Part shown: piece by piece, positions 33,664-42,481 of the stretch
How the letters are laid out: each line of letters begins with the position of its first letter
Position numbering within the stretch: position 1 is the stretch's first letter
Source: Exiguobacterium sp. J17977
GTDB taxonomy: Bacteria; Bacillota; Bacilli; Exiguobacteriales; Exiguobacteriaceae
Direction: 5' to 3'
DNA length: 64,000 nt
Assembly: GCF_018616375.1 (NCBI RefSeq)
Contig: NZ_JAEQBB010000004.1
Span: 186,001-250,000, forward strand
Program-made: the position numbers and the translations under genes
Notes under the pieces: generated by a model
What the model saw: the letters and a program-made list of their open reading frames with translations, nothing else
The model's database searches: none
Told to the model about the DNA's origin: nothing

Positions 33664-34418
33664 GTCGTACCTTCATGGACGAGCACTTTGACCGGATACG
33701 GTTTAATCGCCGTCAACTCGCCGAGCTCACTATATTCTTTCAAGCCACAGTTGCACGCCATCCGTCCGTGATCGAGATGGACGACTTTCGTGACGAGGTC
33801 GGTGACGACGTTCAAATCGTGGGTCACGAGAATGAACGTGCATGACGTATGCTCGCGCAACAGATGGAGCACCTCATAAAAATCGCGCAAATGTTTCTGG
33901 TCGACCCCGACCGTCGGCTCATCCAAGATGAGCAAGTCCGGTTGGTTGACAATCGCTCGAGCGATAAAGACGCGCTGTTGTTGCCCACCGGACAGGCTGC
34001 CAATTTTACGATGTCGAAACTGCCACATATTGACCGTCTCGAGCGCATTTTGGATGGCCGCCTTGTCTTCGATATTCAATCGTTTGAACAGACCAAGGCG
34101 TCCATACCGGCCCATGGCGACGACTTCCTCGACCGTCACCGGAAATCCTGAGTTAAATGACGCGGCTTTTTGGGAAACGTAACTGATACGAGACTTGTCT
34201 TTGAACTGTCCTTGGGGACGGCCGAACAGCTCGACCGAGCCGGTTTGCGGCGATAACAATCCGAGAATCGTCCGAATCAGCGTCGATTTGCCGGAACCGT
34301 TCTCCCCGACGACGGCGACAAAGTCGCCTTGTTTAATCTCGATGGACACGTCCTGTAGCGCGGCGGTCCCATCGTAATGATAGGAAACATGATCTAATTT
34401 TACGACGGATGTCGTCAT
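33660..34418 (-). CDS. znuC: Zinc ABC transporter ATP-binding protein (ZnuC/AdcC family)
   Basis: A 252-residue ABC ATPase with Walker A GENGSGKST, signature [14 protein letters not shown], Walker B LLILDEPTVGVDQ and switch His VTHDLNVV. The C-terminal CNCGLK segment could contact metal. First gene of znuC-znuB-zur. A canonical SigA-type promoter and a Zur-box-like site lie upstream. Confidence 0.94.
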   Translation of the reverse strand: MTTSVVKLDHVSYHYDGTAALQDVSIEIKQGDFVAVVGENGSGKSTLIRTILGLLSPQTGSVELFGRPQGQFKDKSRISYVSQKAASFNSGFPVTVEEVVAMGRYGRLGLFKRLNIEDKAAIQNALETVNMWQFRHRKIGSLSGGQQQRVFIARAIVNQPDLLILDEPTVGVDQKHLRDFYEVLHLLREHTSCTFILVTHDLNVVTDLVTKVVHLDHGRMACNCGLKEYSELGELTAIKPYPVKVLVHEGTT

Positions 34419-34441
34419 AAGCTACCCTTCTCTCGTGTGAT

Positions 34442-34504
34442 AAATCGTAATCATTTCTACTTGCTTGGCGTCTGTATTATACAGAATATCAGTCCTCGCT
34501 TCAA
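34442..34504 (-). promoter_or_regulatory. znuC promoter and Zur-box-like operator
   Basis: On the minus strand -35 TTGAAG (34499-34504) and -10 TATAAT (34476-34481) are 17 bases apart. Downstream, AAATCGTAATCATTTCTACTT as read on the plus strand (34442-34462) matches the Bacillus Zur box AAATCGTAAT-N-ATTACGATTT, with a perfect left arm and a partial right arm. The operator lies in the early transcribed region, which fits repression by road-block when zinc is plentiful. Confidence 0.78.
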
Positions 34505-34596
34505 GTATGAGCCGATTGGTGGTGCATGAACTGAAATCCGTATGTAATTTGATGATCTTCGTTGTACACTAGAGATAACGCAGAGGGGGTTTTTCC

Positions 34597-36129
34597 GTGG
34601 AGAAAAAACTAGCAGTCATCGATATCGGGTCCAACTCGATTCGTAACGTCATTTTTGAAGTAAACGGCCACGGTCAGTATTTTGAACGGTTGAACGTGAA
34701 AGAAGTCGCTCGACTGTCGAGCCATATCACCGATGACAATGAACTGTCCGAGTCCGGCATCGAGGCGCTCATCGAGACGCTCAATCACTTCAATCGCTTG
34801 AACGAGCACCACGAGGTGAAAGAAGTGTTGCCCGTCGCGACGGCCGCCATCCGTAACGCCAGCAATTCCGAATCCATCTTAGAAGAAGTCCGGCAAGCGA
34901 CAGGCATGGAGATTCGGTTGTTGAGCGACTATGAGGAAGCGTTTTACGGCTACTCGGCCATCATCAACTCGACATATATCGAGGACGGCTACTCGGTCGA
35001 TATCGGCGGCGGTTCGATGGAAGTGACTTACTTCAAGGACCGTGAACTCGTCTTCTATCACAGCTTTCCGTTCGGAGCCGTCACATTGACCGAGGACTTT
35101 ATGAAAGGTGACACGCTCACGAAAGAAGAGCGCAAGCAATTGACGACGTTTTTGAAGAAGTCGTTTAAAGAAATCGACTGGCTCGAACCTCATGGCGTCC
35201 CGCTCGTCGGTGTCGGAGGGACGGCCCGAAACCTCGTCCGGGTCGAGCAATCCTTGTCCTTGTTCCCGCTTGAAGGGATTCATCAATATACGCTCGGGGC
35301 CGACCGGCTGCATGACGTCGTCGACGAACTCATCCAAATGTCGCCGAAACAGCTCGGGCGTCTCGACGGCTTATCGAAGGACCGCATGGATATCATCGCC
35401 CCGGCCGTGACGGCCATTGATGAATTGGCCCGGTATTTGAAAGTGCCTGAGTTCATGATGAGCAATAACGGGCTACGCGAGGGTTTGTTCTATGAATACT
35501 ACTTAAAGGAAAATAATCGGGTCCGCTTCGGTGACGTCAAAGAAGAAAGTTTCCGTCACTTCGAGAAACAATACGCCGTCGATCCGGTCCGGCATCAACA
35601 CTTGATTCATCTGGCGCGCCAAATCTATACCGGCTTGATTGAGACGAAGACGATCAAACCGAAACCGTTCGAACCCGGCCTCTTAGAGGGGGCGTGCCGA
35701 CTCGCCTATGTCGGGGAATATATCGACCATAATAATAAGAGCGACCACACGTTCCACTTGATTACGACGAATGATTTTAAAGGGATGAACAACGAGGACC
35801 GGCTCGCCCTTGCCTTGGTCACGTCTTATAAATCACGGCGGCTGCTCGACCAGCATATCGAAGGCTTCCCCGAATGGTTCGACTCAAAGATGTTGAAGAG
35901 CTTAGAGTTGCTCGGTTCCATCGTCAAGCTCGTCGACGCGCTCGATTTGACCGAACGTCAAGTCGTGGAGAATGTCGACGTATCCGCGACCGATGATGGA
36001 CTCGTCTTGACGCTTCATACGCACACATCCCCGCGCTTTGAACTGCAGCGTGGCATCCGTCATAAAAAACATTTGGAACGTGCGATTGACCAACCAATCG
36101 AGTTACGCGTGGAGGAGAGAGATTCATGA
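34597..36129 (+). CDS. ppx: Exopolyphosphatase, Ppx/GppA family
   Basis: A 510-residue Ppx/GppA phosphatase of the actin-like ATPase fold. The N-terminal AVIDIGSNSIRNVIFEV, the EEAFYGY segment, the VDIGGGSMEV phosphate-binding loop and GVGGTARNL are present; a C-terminal HD-like helical domain follows (about residue 320 on). It releases phosphate from polyphosphate. The start is a GTG after AGGGGG. Its end overlaps the start of ppk by 4 bases (ATGA), giving a coupled polyphosphate operon. Confidence 0.93.
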   Translation: MEKKLAVIDIGSNSIRNVIFEVNGHGQYFERLNVKEVARLSSHITDDNELSESGIEALIETLNHFNRLNEHHEVKEVLPVATAAIRNASNSESILEEVRQATGMEIRLLSDYEEAFYGYSAIINSTYIEDGYSVDIGGGSMEVTYFKDRELVFYHSFPFGAVTLTEDFMKGDTLTKEERKQLTTFLKKSFKEIDWLEPHGVPLVGVGGTARNLVRVEQSLSLFPLEGIHQYTLGADRLHDVVDELIQMSPKQLGRLDGLSKDRMDIIAPAVTAIDELARYLKVPEFMMSNNGLREGLFYEYYLKENNRVRFGDVKEESFRHFEKQYAVDPVRHQHLIHLARQIYTGLIETKTIKPKPFEPGLLEGACRLAYVGEYIDHNNKSDHTFHLITTNDFKGMNNEDRLALALVTSYKSRRLLDQHIEGFPEWFDSKMLKSLELLGSIVKLVDALDLTERQVVENVDVSATDDGLVLTLHTHTSPRFELQRGIRHKKHLERAIDQPIELRVEERDS

Positions 36130-38291
36130 CCATCTACTTACCCGAACATTTCAATAACCGTGAGCTTAGCTGGCTGAGCTTCAACGAACGCGTCTTGCAA
36201 GAAGCGATGGACGAGCGCAATCCGCTCATGGAGCGACTAAAATTTCTCGGCATCTTCAGCTCGAACCTCGACGAGTTTTACATGGTTCGTTTCGGTGGGT
36301 TGAAAGACGAAGTGCTCGCCGGCTTCAACCGTCCCGAGGACAAGGCCGGGCTGACCCCGAAGCAGCAAATCAAAGCCATCTCCATCAAAGCGCAAGAACT
36401 CGTCGAAATGCAGTACGCGACGTATAAGAAAATCCTTAAGCAACTTGGTACGGAAAACGTTCGATTCTTGCGGCCGAAACATTTAAATAAGACGCAACTC
36501 GAATTCGTCAAACTCTATTTTCGGACACACGTCTTTCCCGTCTTGACACCGATTGCCGTCGACGCCTATCGGCCGTTTCCGATGCTGTTGTCCAAATCTC
36601 TCAATATCGCCGTCGAGATCGCCTCGACCGATGAAGGCAAGAAACGGCTCGCCCTCGTCCAAGTACCAGCCGTATTGCCGCGCTATCTGGAACTGCCGAC
36701 CGAGGACGAGGACCATACCGATTTAATGTTGCTCGAGGACGTCATCATCCAGTTCATCGACTCGTTGTTCAAAGGGTTCGAAGTTGAATCGACGATGCCG
36801 TTCCGTATCACGCGCAACGCTGATATGCCATTCCATGAGGAAGGCAGCCGCGACGTCTTGAAACAAATCGAGAAAGAGTTAAAGAAACGGCGCTACGGCG
36901 TCGCGATTCGACTCGAGGTCCAGCAACGGTCGCTTAGTAAGGAACTGTTGTTCATGCTCCAAGACGTGCTCGATCTACATGATCGTGACATCTTCCTCGT
37001 CGATGGACCAATCGATTTGACGTTCTTGTTCGGTGTCTATAATAAAATCGGGATTGAATACGATGAGATGATTAACGAGACGCTCATCCCGTTCGTCCCG
37101 GAAGGACTAGAACCAGGGAAAGACTTGTTCCAAGCGGTCCTGAAAAAAGACTACTTGCTCCATCATCCATATCATTCGTTCGACCCGGTCGTCCGATTCA
37201 TCGCGCAGGCGGCCAAAGACCCGAACGTGCTCGCCATCAAGCAGACGCTGTATCGCGTCTCCGGTGACTCGCCGATTATCAAGGCGTTGACCGATGCCGC
37301 CGAGAGCGGCAAACAAGTGACGGTGCTCGTCGAATTGAAGGCCCGGTTCGATGAGGAAAAGAATATTCAATGGGCGAAACAGCTCGAGAAGGCCGGCGCC
37401 CACGTCATTTACGGCTATAAGGAGTTAAAGACGCACTCGAAAATCACGCTCGTCGTCCGCATTCTCGAAGGCGGCGTTTTGCAGCGGTTCGTCCACCTCG
37501 GCACCGGCAACTATAACGACTCGACCGCCAAACTGTACACCGATATCGGCTTGTTGACGACGAACGAAGAACTCGCTGAGGACGCGACTAACTTCTTCAA
37601 CTGGCTCTCGGGGTACGGAGAACGTCCGTCGTGGCATAAGTTCGAGACGTCGCCGGATGATATGCATGATTTCTTCCTTCAAAAGATTGAGGACGAGATC
37701 AAGCTGCATGAGAAGTACGGCAACGGTCGAATCGTCGCCAAGATGAACTCGATTACCGATAAACCAATTATCACGAAGCTGTATGATGCCTCACAGGCCG
37801 GCGTCAAAATCGATTTGATCGTCCGCGGCATCTGTTGCTTGCGTCCGGGCATTAAAGGTATCTCGGACAATATTCGCGTCATCTCCATCATCGATCGCTA
37901 TTTGGAACACTCGCGCATCTTCTATTTCTATCAAAACGGAAAAGAAGACTTGTATTGCTCGTCTGCCGACTGGATGACGCGCAACATGCGCAAACGGATC
38001 GAGATTCTCTTCCCGATTCTCGATGCCGGCCATAAGTCATACATTAAAGACATGCTCGCCCTGCAACTCGTTGATAACGTGAAAGCGAGAATCCAGCGCG
38101 CAGACGGCAGTTATGTGTATTTAAAACAAGAACCCGGACAAGAACAAATTCAATCACAAATCATCATCCATCAATATACGGGAGGGCGCTGGAACAACAT
38201 TCCGAGCGTGTTCGAACGCGAACCTTCGAACTGGGCCGAGCGGGAAGTCCTTCGTTTACGAGCTGAAAACGAGAAAATGACAGATGACTGA
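36126..38291 (+). CDS. ppk: Polyphosphate kinase PPK1
   Basis: A 721-residue PPK1 that polymerises the gamma phosphate of ATP into polyphosphate. The N-terminal domain starts NNRELSWLSFNERVLQEA, followed by NLDEFYMVRFGGL; the catalytic domains have KQTLYRVSGDSPI, KTHSKITLVVR with the phosphorylated His and LGTGNYND, and the second His region near YLEHSRIFYF and SSADWMTRNM. It is second in the ppx-ppk operon, transcribed against most neighbours. Confidence 0.96.
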   Translation: MTIYLPEHFNNRELSWLSFNERVLQEAMDERNPLMERLKFLGIFSSNLDEFYMVRFGGLKDEVLAGFNRPEDKAGLTPKQQIKAISIKAQELVEMQYATYKKILKQLGTENVRFLRPKHLNKTQLEFVKLYFRTHVFPVLTPIAVDAYRPFPMLLSKSLNIAVEIASTDEGKKRLALVQVPAVLPRYLELPTEDEDHTDLMLLEDVIIQFIDSLFKGFEVESTMPFRITRNADMPFHEEGSRDVLKQIEKELKKRRYGVAIRLEVQQRSLSKELLFMLQDVLDLHDRDIFLVDGPIDLTFLFGVYNKIGIEYDEMINETLIPFVPEGLEPGKDLFQAVLKKDYLLHHPYHSFDPVVRFIAQAAKDPNVLAIKQTLYRVSGDSPIIKALTDAAESGKQVTVLVELKARFDEEKNIQWAKQLEKAGAHVIYGYKELKTHSKITLVVRILEGGVLQRFVHLGTGNYNDSTAKLYTDIGLLTTNEELAEDATNFFNWLSGYGERPSWHKFETSPDDMHDFFLQKIEDEIKLHEKYGNGRIVAKMNSITDKPIITKLYDASQAGVKIDLIVRGICCLRPGIKGISDNIRVISIIDRYLEHSRIFYFYQNGKEDLYCSSADWMTRNMRKRIEILFPILDAGHKSYIKDMLALQLVDNVKARIQRADGSYVYLKQEPGQEQIQSQIIIHQYTGGRWNNIPSVFEREPSNWAEREVLRLRAENEKMTDD

Positions 38292-38322
38292 TGTTAGACT
38301 TCTCAAACGAGAATGAACATTG

Positions 38323-38328
38323 TATAAT
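38323..38328 (+). promoter_or_regulatory. -10 element of the XapX gene
   Basis: A perfect TATAAT about 55 bases before the XapX start. The -35 region is weak (TTCTCA at 17 bases) and contains a small inverted repeat TTCTC-AAAC-GAGAA. Confidence 0.45.
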
Positions 38329-38383
38329 AAATTCGGTCACCTGTTAATAAAGCGTTTTCATTTCGAATCTGGAGGAATCATTC

Positions 38384-38554
38384 ATGCAAGAAATCCTATT
38401 GTCATTGCTCGCTGGTCTTATTTGTGGCATGATTTTCACCGCTTTGAAGTTGCCGCTCCCTGCCCCGCCGGTGTTACCCGGTGTCATCGGCATCTTCGGC
38501 GTGTTTCTTGGGATGAAAGTATATCAATTCGCACTCGCGAACTGGCCATTTTAA
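38384..38554 (+). CDS. XapX domain small membrane protein
   Basis: A 56-residue protein starting MQEILLSLLAGLICGMIFTA, with the conserved LPLPAPPVLPGVIGIFG motif and a final MKVYQFALANWPF. This is the XapX (DUF1427) family: two short hydrophobic helices joined by the Pro-rich turn. Function unknown. GGAGG before the ATG and a tight terminator after the stop support it as a real gene. Confidence 0.85.
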   Translation: MQEILLSLLAGLICGMIFTALKLPLPAPPVLPGVIGIFGVFLGMKVYQFALANWPF

Positions 38555-38556
38555 TT

Positions 38557-38590
38557 CAAAAAAACGAAGCTCGCGGGCTTCGTTTTTTTT
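38557..38590. terminator. Terminator shared by XapX and HNH-like genes
   Basis: A 10-bp stem (AAAACGAAGC / GCTTCGTTTT) with flanking A and T runs lies between the convergent stop codons. Confidence 0.87.
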
Positions 38591-39152
38591 ATAGATCATA
38601 ATGTCTTGCTTTGTGACACGTCGGGCAAAGCCAAGTGCCGCGCTCTGCTTCGAGATGATACTCCATCAGACGAATCCCGGTTGCGCCGAAACGGTTCAAG
38701 TCATCCCCGCACGCTTCACAGACTGTCGTCGGGGCGAGTTGTAACATCGCCTGTTCGTCCGCCAAATGGGCGCGGAACGACTCCCGGGTCCACTTCGCAG
38801 AAGGCACGCGGTACCCTTGCTCCCATTTCGCGCGGATGACGTCGTCAGTATCCCCGTCATACATTCCGGCTCGGAGGAGCGGATGATGGAAATCAAGGCC
38901 AATCACGTCGACGAGGCTATACGCCGTCACCTCGGGCGTTGCCTCCGTCCGCCAATAACGGTCGACCGGGCGCTGCGTCGTCTCGACGAGCATGACCTCG
39001 ACTTCGGCCACGATGCCGTGTCCGAGAATCTCAATCCAGGCTGTCGCCCCGTCAATCTGTCCTTCGACATAAAACGGGCTCGCTTCTTGAAAATATGTCG
39101 GCAGCGCGGACCAAACGTCATATACGTTCGGGTCGATTCGAATGAGGCTCAT
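38589..39152 (-). CDS. HNH-like zinc-finger protein, uncharacterised, coupled to nfo
   Basis: A 187-residue protein. The last 43 residues have an HNH-like metal pattern: CEAC at 145-148, MEYH ending at His 166, CPTCHKARH at 176-184. In HNH nucleases the two Cys pairs hold a structural zinc, while a His before the second pair and a final His are catalytic; the spacing here is similar but the core lacks an obvious Asn. The N-terminal 140 residues are not recognised. The ATG lies one base after the nfo stop codon, so translation is probably coupled to endonuclease IV; no clear ribosome binding site of its own is seen. A role in DNA repair or restriction is inference. Confidence 0.6.
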   Translation of the reverse strand: MSLIRIDPNVYDVWSALPTYFQEASPFYVEGQIDGATAWIEILGHGIVAEVEVMLVETTQRPVDRYWRTEATPEVTAYSLVDVIGLDFHHPLLRAGMYDGDTDDVIRAKWEQGYRVPSAKWTRESFRAHLADEQAMLQLAPTTVCEACGDDLNRFGATGIRLMEYHLEAERGTWLCPTCHKARHYDL

Positions 39153-39153
39153 C

Positions 39154-40056
39154 TTATTGGTGGGCGAGCGTGAACTGTTCGCGCCATTCGGCGTCGAAGC
39201 GGTTCGCCCGGAACATCTCGATTTCTTGTTTGTACGGCGCGACTTTCGTCTTCTCACTGATTGGAATATATGGCGTCTCTAAAATCTTCGGCAAGTGGGT
39301 GAACGCCTCGTGATGGATGATACGGTTCAACGTATCAAAGCCGATTTCCCCGTACCCGATATTCTCGTGCCGGTCTTTCTTCGCGCCGCGGACGTTCTTC
39401 GAATCGTTGACGTGGATGACACCGAGCCGATCCAACCCGACGATTCGGTCGAACTGTTCGATGACGCCGTCCAAATCACCGACAAGGTCGTACCCCGCGT
39501 CATGGACGTGACACGTGTCGAAGCAGACCGAAAGGCGGTCGTTATGGGTCACCCCATCGATGATGGTCGCCAGCTCCTCGAACGTCTTGCCGAGCTCACT
39601 GCCTTTCCCGGCCATCGTCTCGAGGGCGATTTTTACCGTCTCATCGCCGGTGAGCACTTCGTTCAAGCCCTCGATGATGCGGGCAAGTCCGACGTCTTCG
39701 CCGGCACCGACATGGGCGCCGGGATGGAGCACGACGTGACGGGCGACCTGAAGCGCCTCGGCCCGTTTAATCTCGGCGGCCAAAAACGACACGGCGAGTT
39801 CGAACGTCTCGGGTTTCGTCGTATTGCCCAAGTTGATGATATAAGGGGCATGGACGACGATCTCTTCAATGTCGTGTGCCGCCATATGGACGAGCGCCGC
39901 CTCGATATTCAAGTCTTCAATCGGTTTGCGACGTGTGTTTTGGGGCGCACCCGTATACACCATCATCGTGTTGGCACCGTAAGATACGGCCTCCTCACTA
40001 CCTGCGAGCAACATCTTCTTACCGGAAACGGAAACGTGGGAACCAATTTTTAACAT
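39154..40056 (-). CDS. nfo: Endonuclease IV, AP endonuclease
   Basis: A 300-residue TIM-barrel AP endonuclease (Nfo) that cuts at abasic sites in base-excision repair. The three metal-binding signatures are visible: HPGAHVG, the [13 protein letters not shown] with its Glu ligand, [13 protein letters not shown], and [20 protein letters not shown]. The ATG at 40056 is used because AAGGAG lies 8 bases before it; an ATG six bases earlier is too close to that site. Order cshB-nfo matches B. subtilis yqfR-yqfS, but the coupled HNH-like gene does not. Confidence 0.95.
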   Translation of the reverse strand: MLKIGSHVSVSGKKMLLAGSEEAVSYGANTMMVYTGAPQNTRRKPIEDLNIEAALVHMAAHDIEEIVVHAPYIINLGNTTKPETFELAVSFLAAEIKRAEALQVARHVVLHPGAHVGAGEDVGLARIIEGLNEVLTGDETVKIALETMAGKGSELGKTFEELATIIDGVTHNDRLSVCFDTCHVHDAGYDLVGDLDGVIEQFDRIVGLDRLGVIHVNDSKNVRGAKKDRHENIGYGEIGFDTLNRIIHHEAFTHLPKILETPYIPISEKTKVAPYKQEIEMFRANRFDAEWREQFTLAHQ

Positions 40057-40096
40057 AGTCATTTCTCCTTCATTCTCATCTGTCTTTAGTGTACAC

Positions 40097-40136
40097 AAAA
40101 AGAAGAATCGACTCCACGAAGTCGATTCTTCTTTTG
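40097..40136 (-). terminator. Terminator of cshB
   Basis: A 13-bp perfect stem (AGAAGAATCGACT / AGTCGATTCTTCT) with A and T runs on either side lies just after the cshB stop codon. Confidence 0.88.
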
Positions 40137-40137
40137 C

Positions 40138-41481
40138 TTAGCGACGGTTCTTTTTACGAACTTCGCGACGTTCCTTACGTTGGCTCTGCATATGCTCACG
40201 TGAGGCCGTCTCTTTCAATTTATACTTGAACTTCTTCTTGTAGCCAGGTTTGACCTTTTTCTTCGCCTTCTTGATTTCGCCCGCCATCCGGCTATGCGCC
40301 GTCTGCGAGACTTTCATCTTCCGGTCGGTCGTGCGGCGTTTGCGTGTCTTAATCTCTTGAAGTGATCCGTTCTTCACATCGACGTGCTTGAACGTGAAGC
40401 CACGCTCTTCGAGTCGATTGATTGGACCGTTCTCATGATCTTCATACAACGTGTACGCTTCACCTGTCTCACCAGCACGGCCCGTCCGGCCGACACGGTG
40501 CGTGTAGAAGTCGAGATCTTTTGGAATCCCGAAGTTGATGACGTGCGACACACCTTTAATATCGATGCCGCGCGCCGCCAAGTCGGTGGCGATCACGAAT
40601 TGATATTTCGCGTCGTTGATGTCTTTAATCGCTTGCTTGCGGCGACGGGCTTGCATGTCCCCATGAAGCGTGCCGACGTTAAGTCCCGCTTCGCGGAACG
40701 ACGTCTCCAACTCATCTGCATCTTGTTTCGTGTTCGTGAACACGAGACAGACGAACGGGTTGATCGTTTTGGCGATTTCGACCGTCAACGCCTTACGGTC
40801 ACGGTGGCGGACCGGGATGACGTGATGCTTGATTTTCGGAACGACACGATGCTCTTCACTCGCTTCCGCGTAGCGTGGGTCGTGCAAGTATTTCTTCAAG
40901 AACGGTTGTAACTTCTCAGGGATTGTCGCTGAGAAGACCATCGTTTGAAGTTTTTCTGGCAACGCCTGCGCGATGCGGTCGACTTCAGGCAAGAAGCCCA
41001 TGTCGAGCATTTGGTCAGCTTCATCGACGACGAAGTGCGTGACTTTGTGCGGGAATAACGCTTGGACTTTCATCAAGTCGAGCAAACGACCTGGTGTCCC
41101 GATGATCAGTTGTGGTGGGTTTTTCATCTTGTCGATTTGTCGTTCCCGGTCAGTTCCTCCGACAATCAGACTTGTCTTAATATAATCCGGCTGTTTGACG
41201 AGGAGTGTTTTCAACTCTTCGTGAATCTGCCAAGCGAGTTCGCGCGTCGGTGCGACGACGATGGCTTGGACCGATTCTTCTTTCGGATCGATTGCTTCTA
41301 AAATAGGTAAGAGGAACGCAAGCGTCTTCCCCGTCCCGGTTTGTGATTTCCCAATGATATCGCGGCCATTCATGGCAGCCGGGATAATCCGGGCCTGAAT
41401 GTCCGTCGGTACTGTGATGCGCTTTTCTGTCAAGGCATCGACGATAAACGGTAACAATTTGAACTGTTGGAAGCTGTTCAA
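40138..41481 (-). CDS. cshB: DEAD-box RNA helicase (CshB-type)
   Basis: A 447-residue DEAD-box helicase that unwinds RNA in ribosome assembly, mRNA decay and cold growth. The Q motif, Walker A SQTGTGKT, PTRELAWQI, GTPGRLLDL, DEAD-type box VDEADQMLD, SAT, and the HRVGRTGRAG motif VI are present. A Lys/Arg-rich tail of about 70 residues follows the core. The start is taken as a TTG at 41481 since AGGAGGTG lies right before it. Position between nfo and ispH matches yqfR. Confidence 0.94.
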   Translation of the reverse strand: MNSFQQFKLLPFIVDALTEKRITVPTDIQARIIPAAMNGRDIIGKSQTGTGKTLAFLLPILEAIDPKEESVQAIVVAPTRELAWQIHEELKTLLVKQPDYIKTSLIVGGTDRERQIDKMKNPPQLIIGTPGRLLDLMKVQALFPHKVTHFVVDEADQMLDMGFLPEVDRIAQALPEKLQTMVFSATIPEKLQPFLKKYLHDPRYAEASEEHRVVPKIKHHVIPVRHRDRKALTVEIAKTINPFVCLVFTNTKQDADELETSFREAGLNVGTLHGDMQARRRKQAIKDINDAKYQFVIATDLAARGIDIKGVSHVINFGIPKDLDFYTHRVGRTGRAGETGEAYTLYEDHENGPINRLEERGFTFKHVDVKNGSLQEIKTRKRRTTDRKMKVSQTAHSRMAGEIKKAKKKVKPGYKKKFKYKLKETASREHMQSQRKERREVRKKNRR

Positions 41482-41542
41482 TCGATACACCTCCTGTTTC
41501 TTTCCACTTTTCCTAGCATAGCGGAATCTAATCATTTGTCAA

Positions 41543-42481
41543 TTAATCTTTTGCGAGCCCTTCATACAAATAGCTCGATGTGTAGTAGTGTGGTGCGATT
41601 TTCTTGCCGCTCAAATATAGTTCAAGCGCTTTGAACCCGACCTCGATCATCTCATTCGGAGATTGGACGACAGTCGCATTTACTTTGCCGTTATGAATGA
41701 GCGGATAAATACCTGTCACCCCGTCGACCGATACGAGCGTTTTGTCGCTGAGTCCATGACTTTCAAGGGCACGGACGACACCGAACGTATTGTCATCGTT
41801 ATGCGAGAAAACGGCATCGAATGGGATACCCGCCTCAAGCCAACGTGACATCTCAATCTCAGCTTGGAACGTATCGTAGTTTCCCGTGATGGAAGCGACG
41901 ACTTGAAGATTGTCGTTCGCCTTATCATACTCCGTCAATCCGAGGCTCCGATCAATCGTCGAGCGTACCTTGGCCGTCCCGCGTACTTCGACAACTCGAA
42001 TCGGACGGTCGAGCCCGGCGTGTTGGGCGGCGATATGGTTCGCCGCCATGCGCCCGACCTCGACATTGTCGGACATGACGGACGTCAAAACGCTCTCATG
42101 GTCGATCATGCGGTCAATCGCGATAATCGGAATACCTTCCCGCTCGGCACGCTCGAGCGACGAACGAATGAACGCCTCGTCGAGCGTCGTCACAAAAATC
42201 GCTTCGACCCCGCGGTCAATCAAGGCATCCAATTTCTCTTTTTCTAATACCCGTGAGTCCTCGCTCGTCGTCGGGACAGGGATGAACCCTTTTTGGTTCG
42301 CCGTTCGCACGAAAGCGGCCAGTAACTTATTGGCGTGTTCGTGCTTCTCACTGACGAAGACGAAACCGACTTCGTTATTCTCGCTCGACCGTTCCGGCAA
42401 TTGAATTGATGTGATCAGTAAAATCGTCAACGCCCAGACGACAGGCAGCCATAACCAGTAATGTTTGAATCCTTTCGTCAT
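41543..42481 (-). CDS. Membrane-anchored periplasmic-binding-protein-like sensor (type I, sugar family)
   Basis: A 312-residue protein with an N-terminal membrane helix (WLWLPVVWALTILLITSI) that lacks a lipobox, then a two-lobed RbsB/LacI-type binding domain: GFVFVSEKHEHANKLLAAF, AIDRMIDHESVLTSVMSDN, VFSHNDDNTFGVVRAL and SVDGVTG. Such proteins bind a sugar or other small ligand outside the cell. Its start overlaps the stop of a histidine kinase gene by 4 bases, so it is very likely a sensing accessory of that kinase, not part of a transporter; no permease or ATPase gene is nearby. Confidence 0.82.
   Translation of the reverse strand: MTKGFKHYWLWLPVVWALTILLITSIQLPERSSENNEVGFVFVSEKHEHANKLLAAFVRTANQKGFIPVPTTSEDSRVLEKEKLDALIDRGVEAIFVTTLDEAFIRSSLERAEREGIPIIAIDRMIDHESVLTSVMSDNVEVGRMAANHIAAQHAGLDRPIRVVEVRGTAKVRSTIDRSLGLTEYDKANDNLQVVASITGNYDTFQAEIEMSRWLEAGIPFDAVFSHNDDNTFGVVRALESHGLSDKTLVSVDGVTGIYPLIHNGKVNATVVQSPNEMIEVGFKALELYLSGKKIAPHYYTSSYLYEGLAKD

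Noticed and set aside
39295-40053. 252-codon open frame on the plus strand, antisense to nfo
   Set aside because: Fully contained in a conserved gene on the other strand; no motif, no Shine-Dalgarno site.
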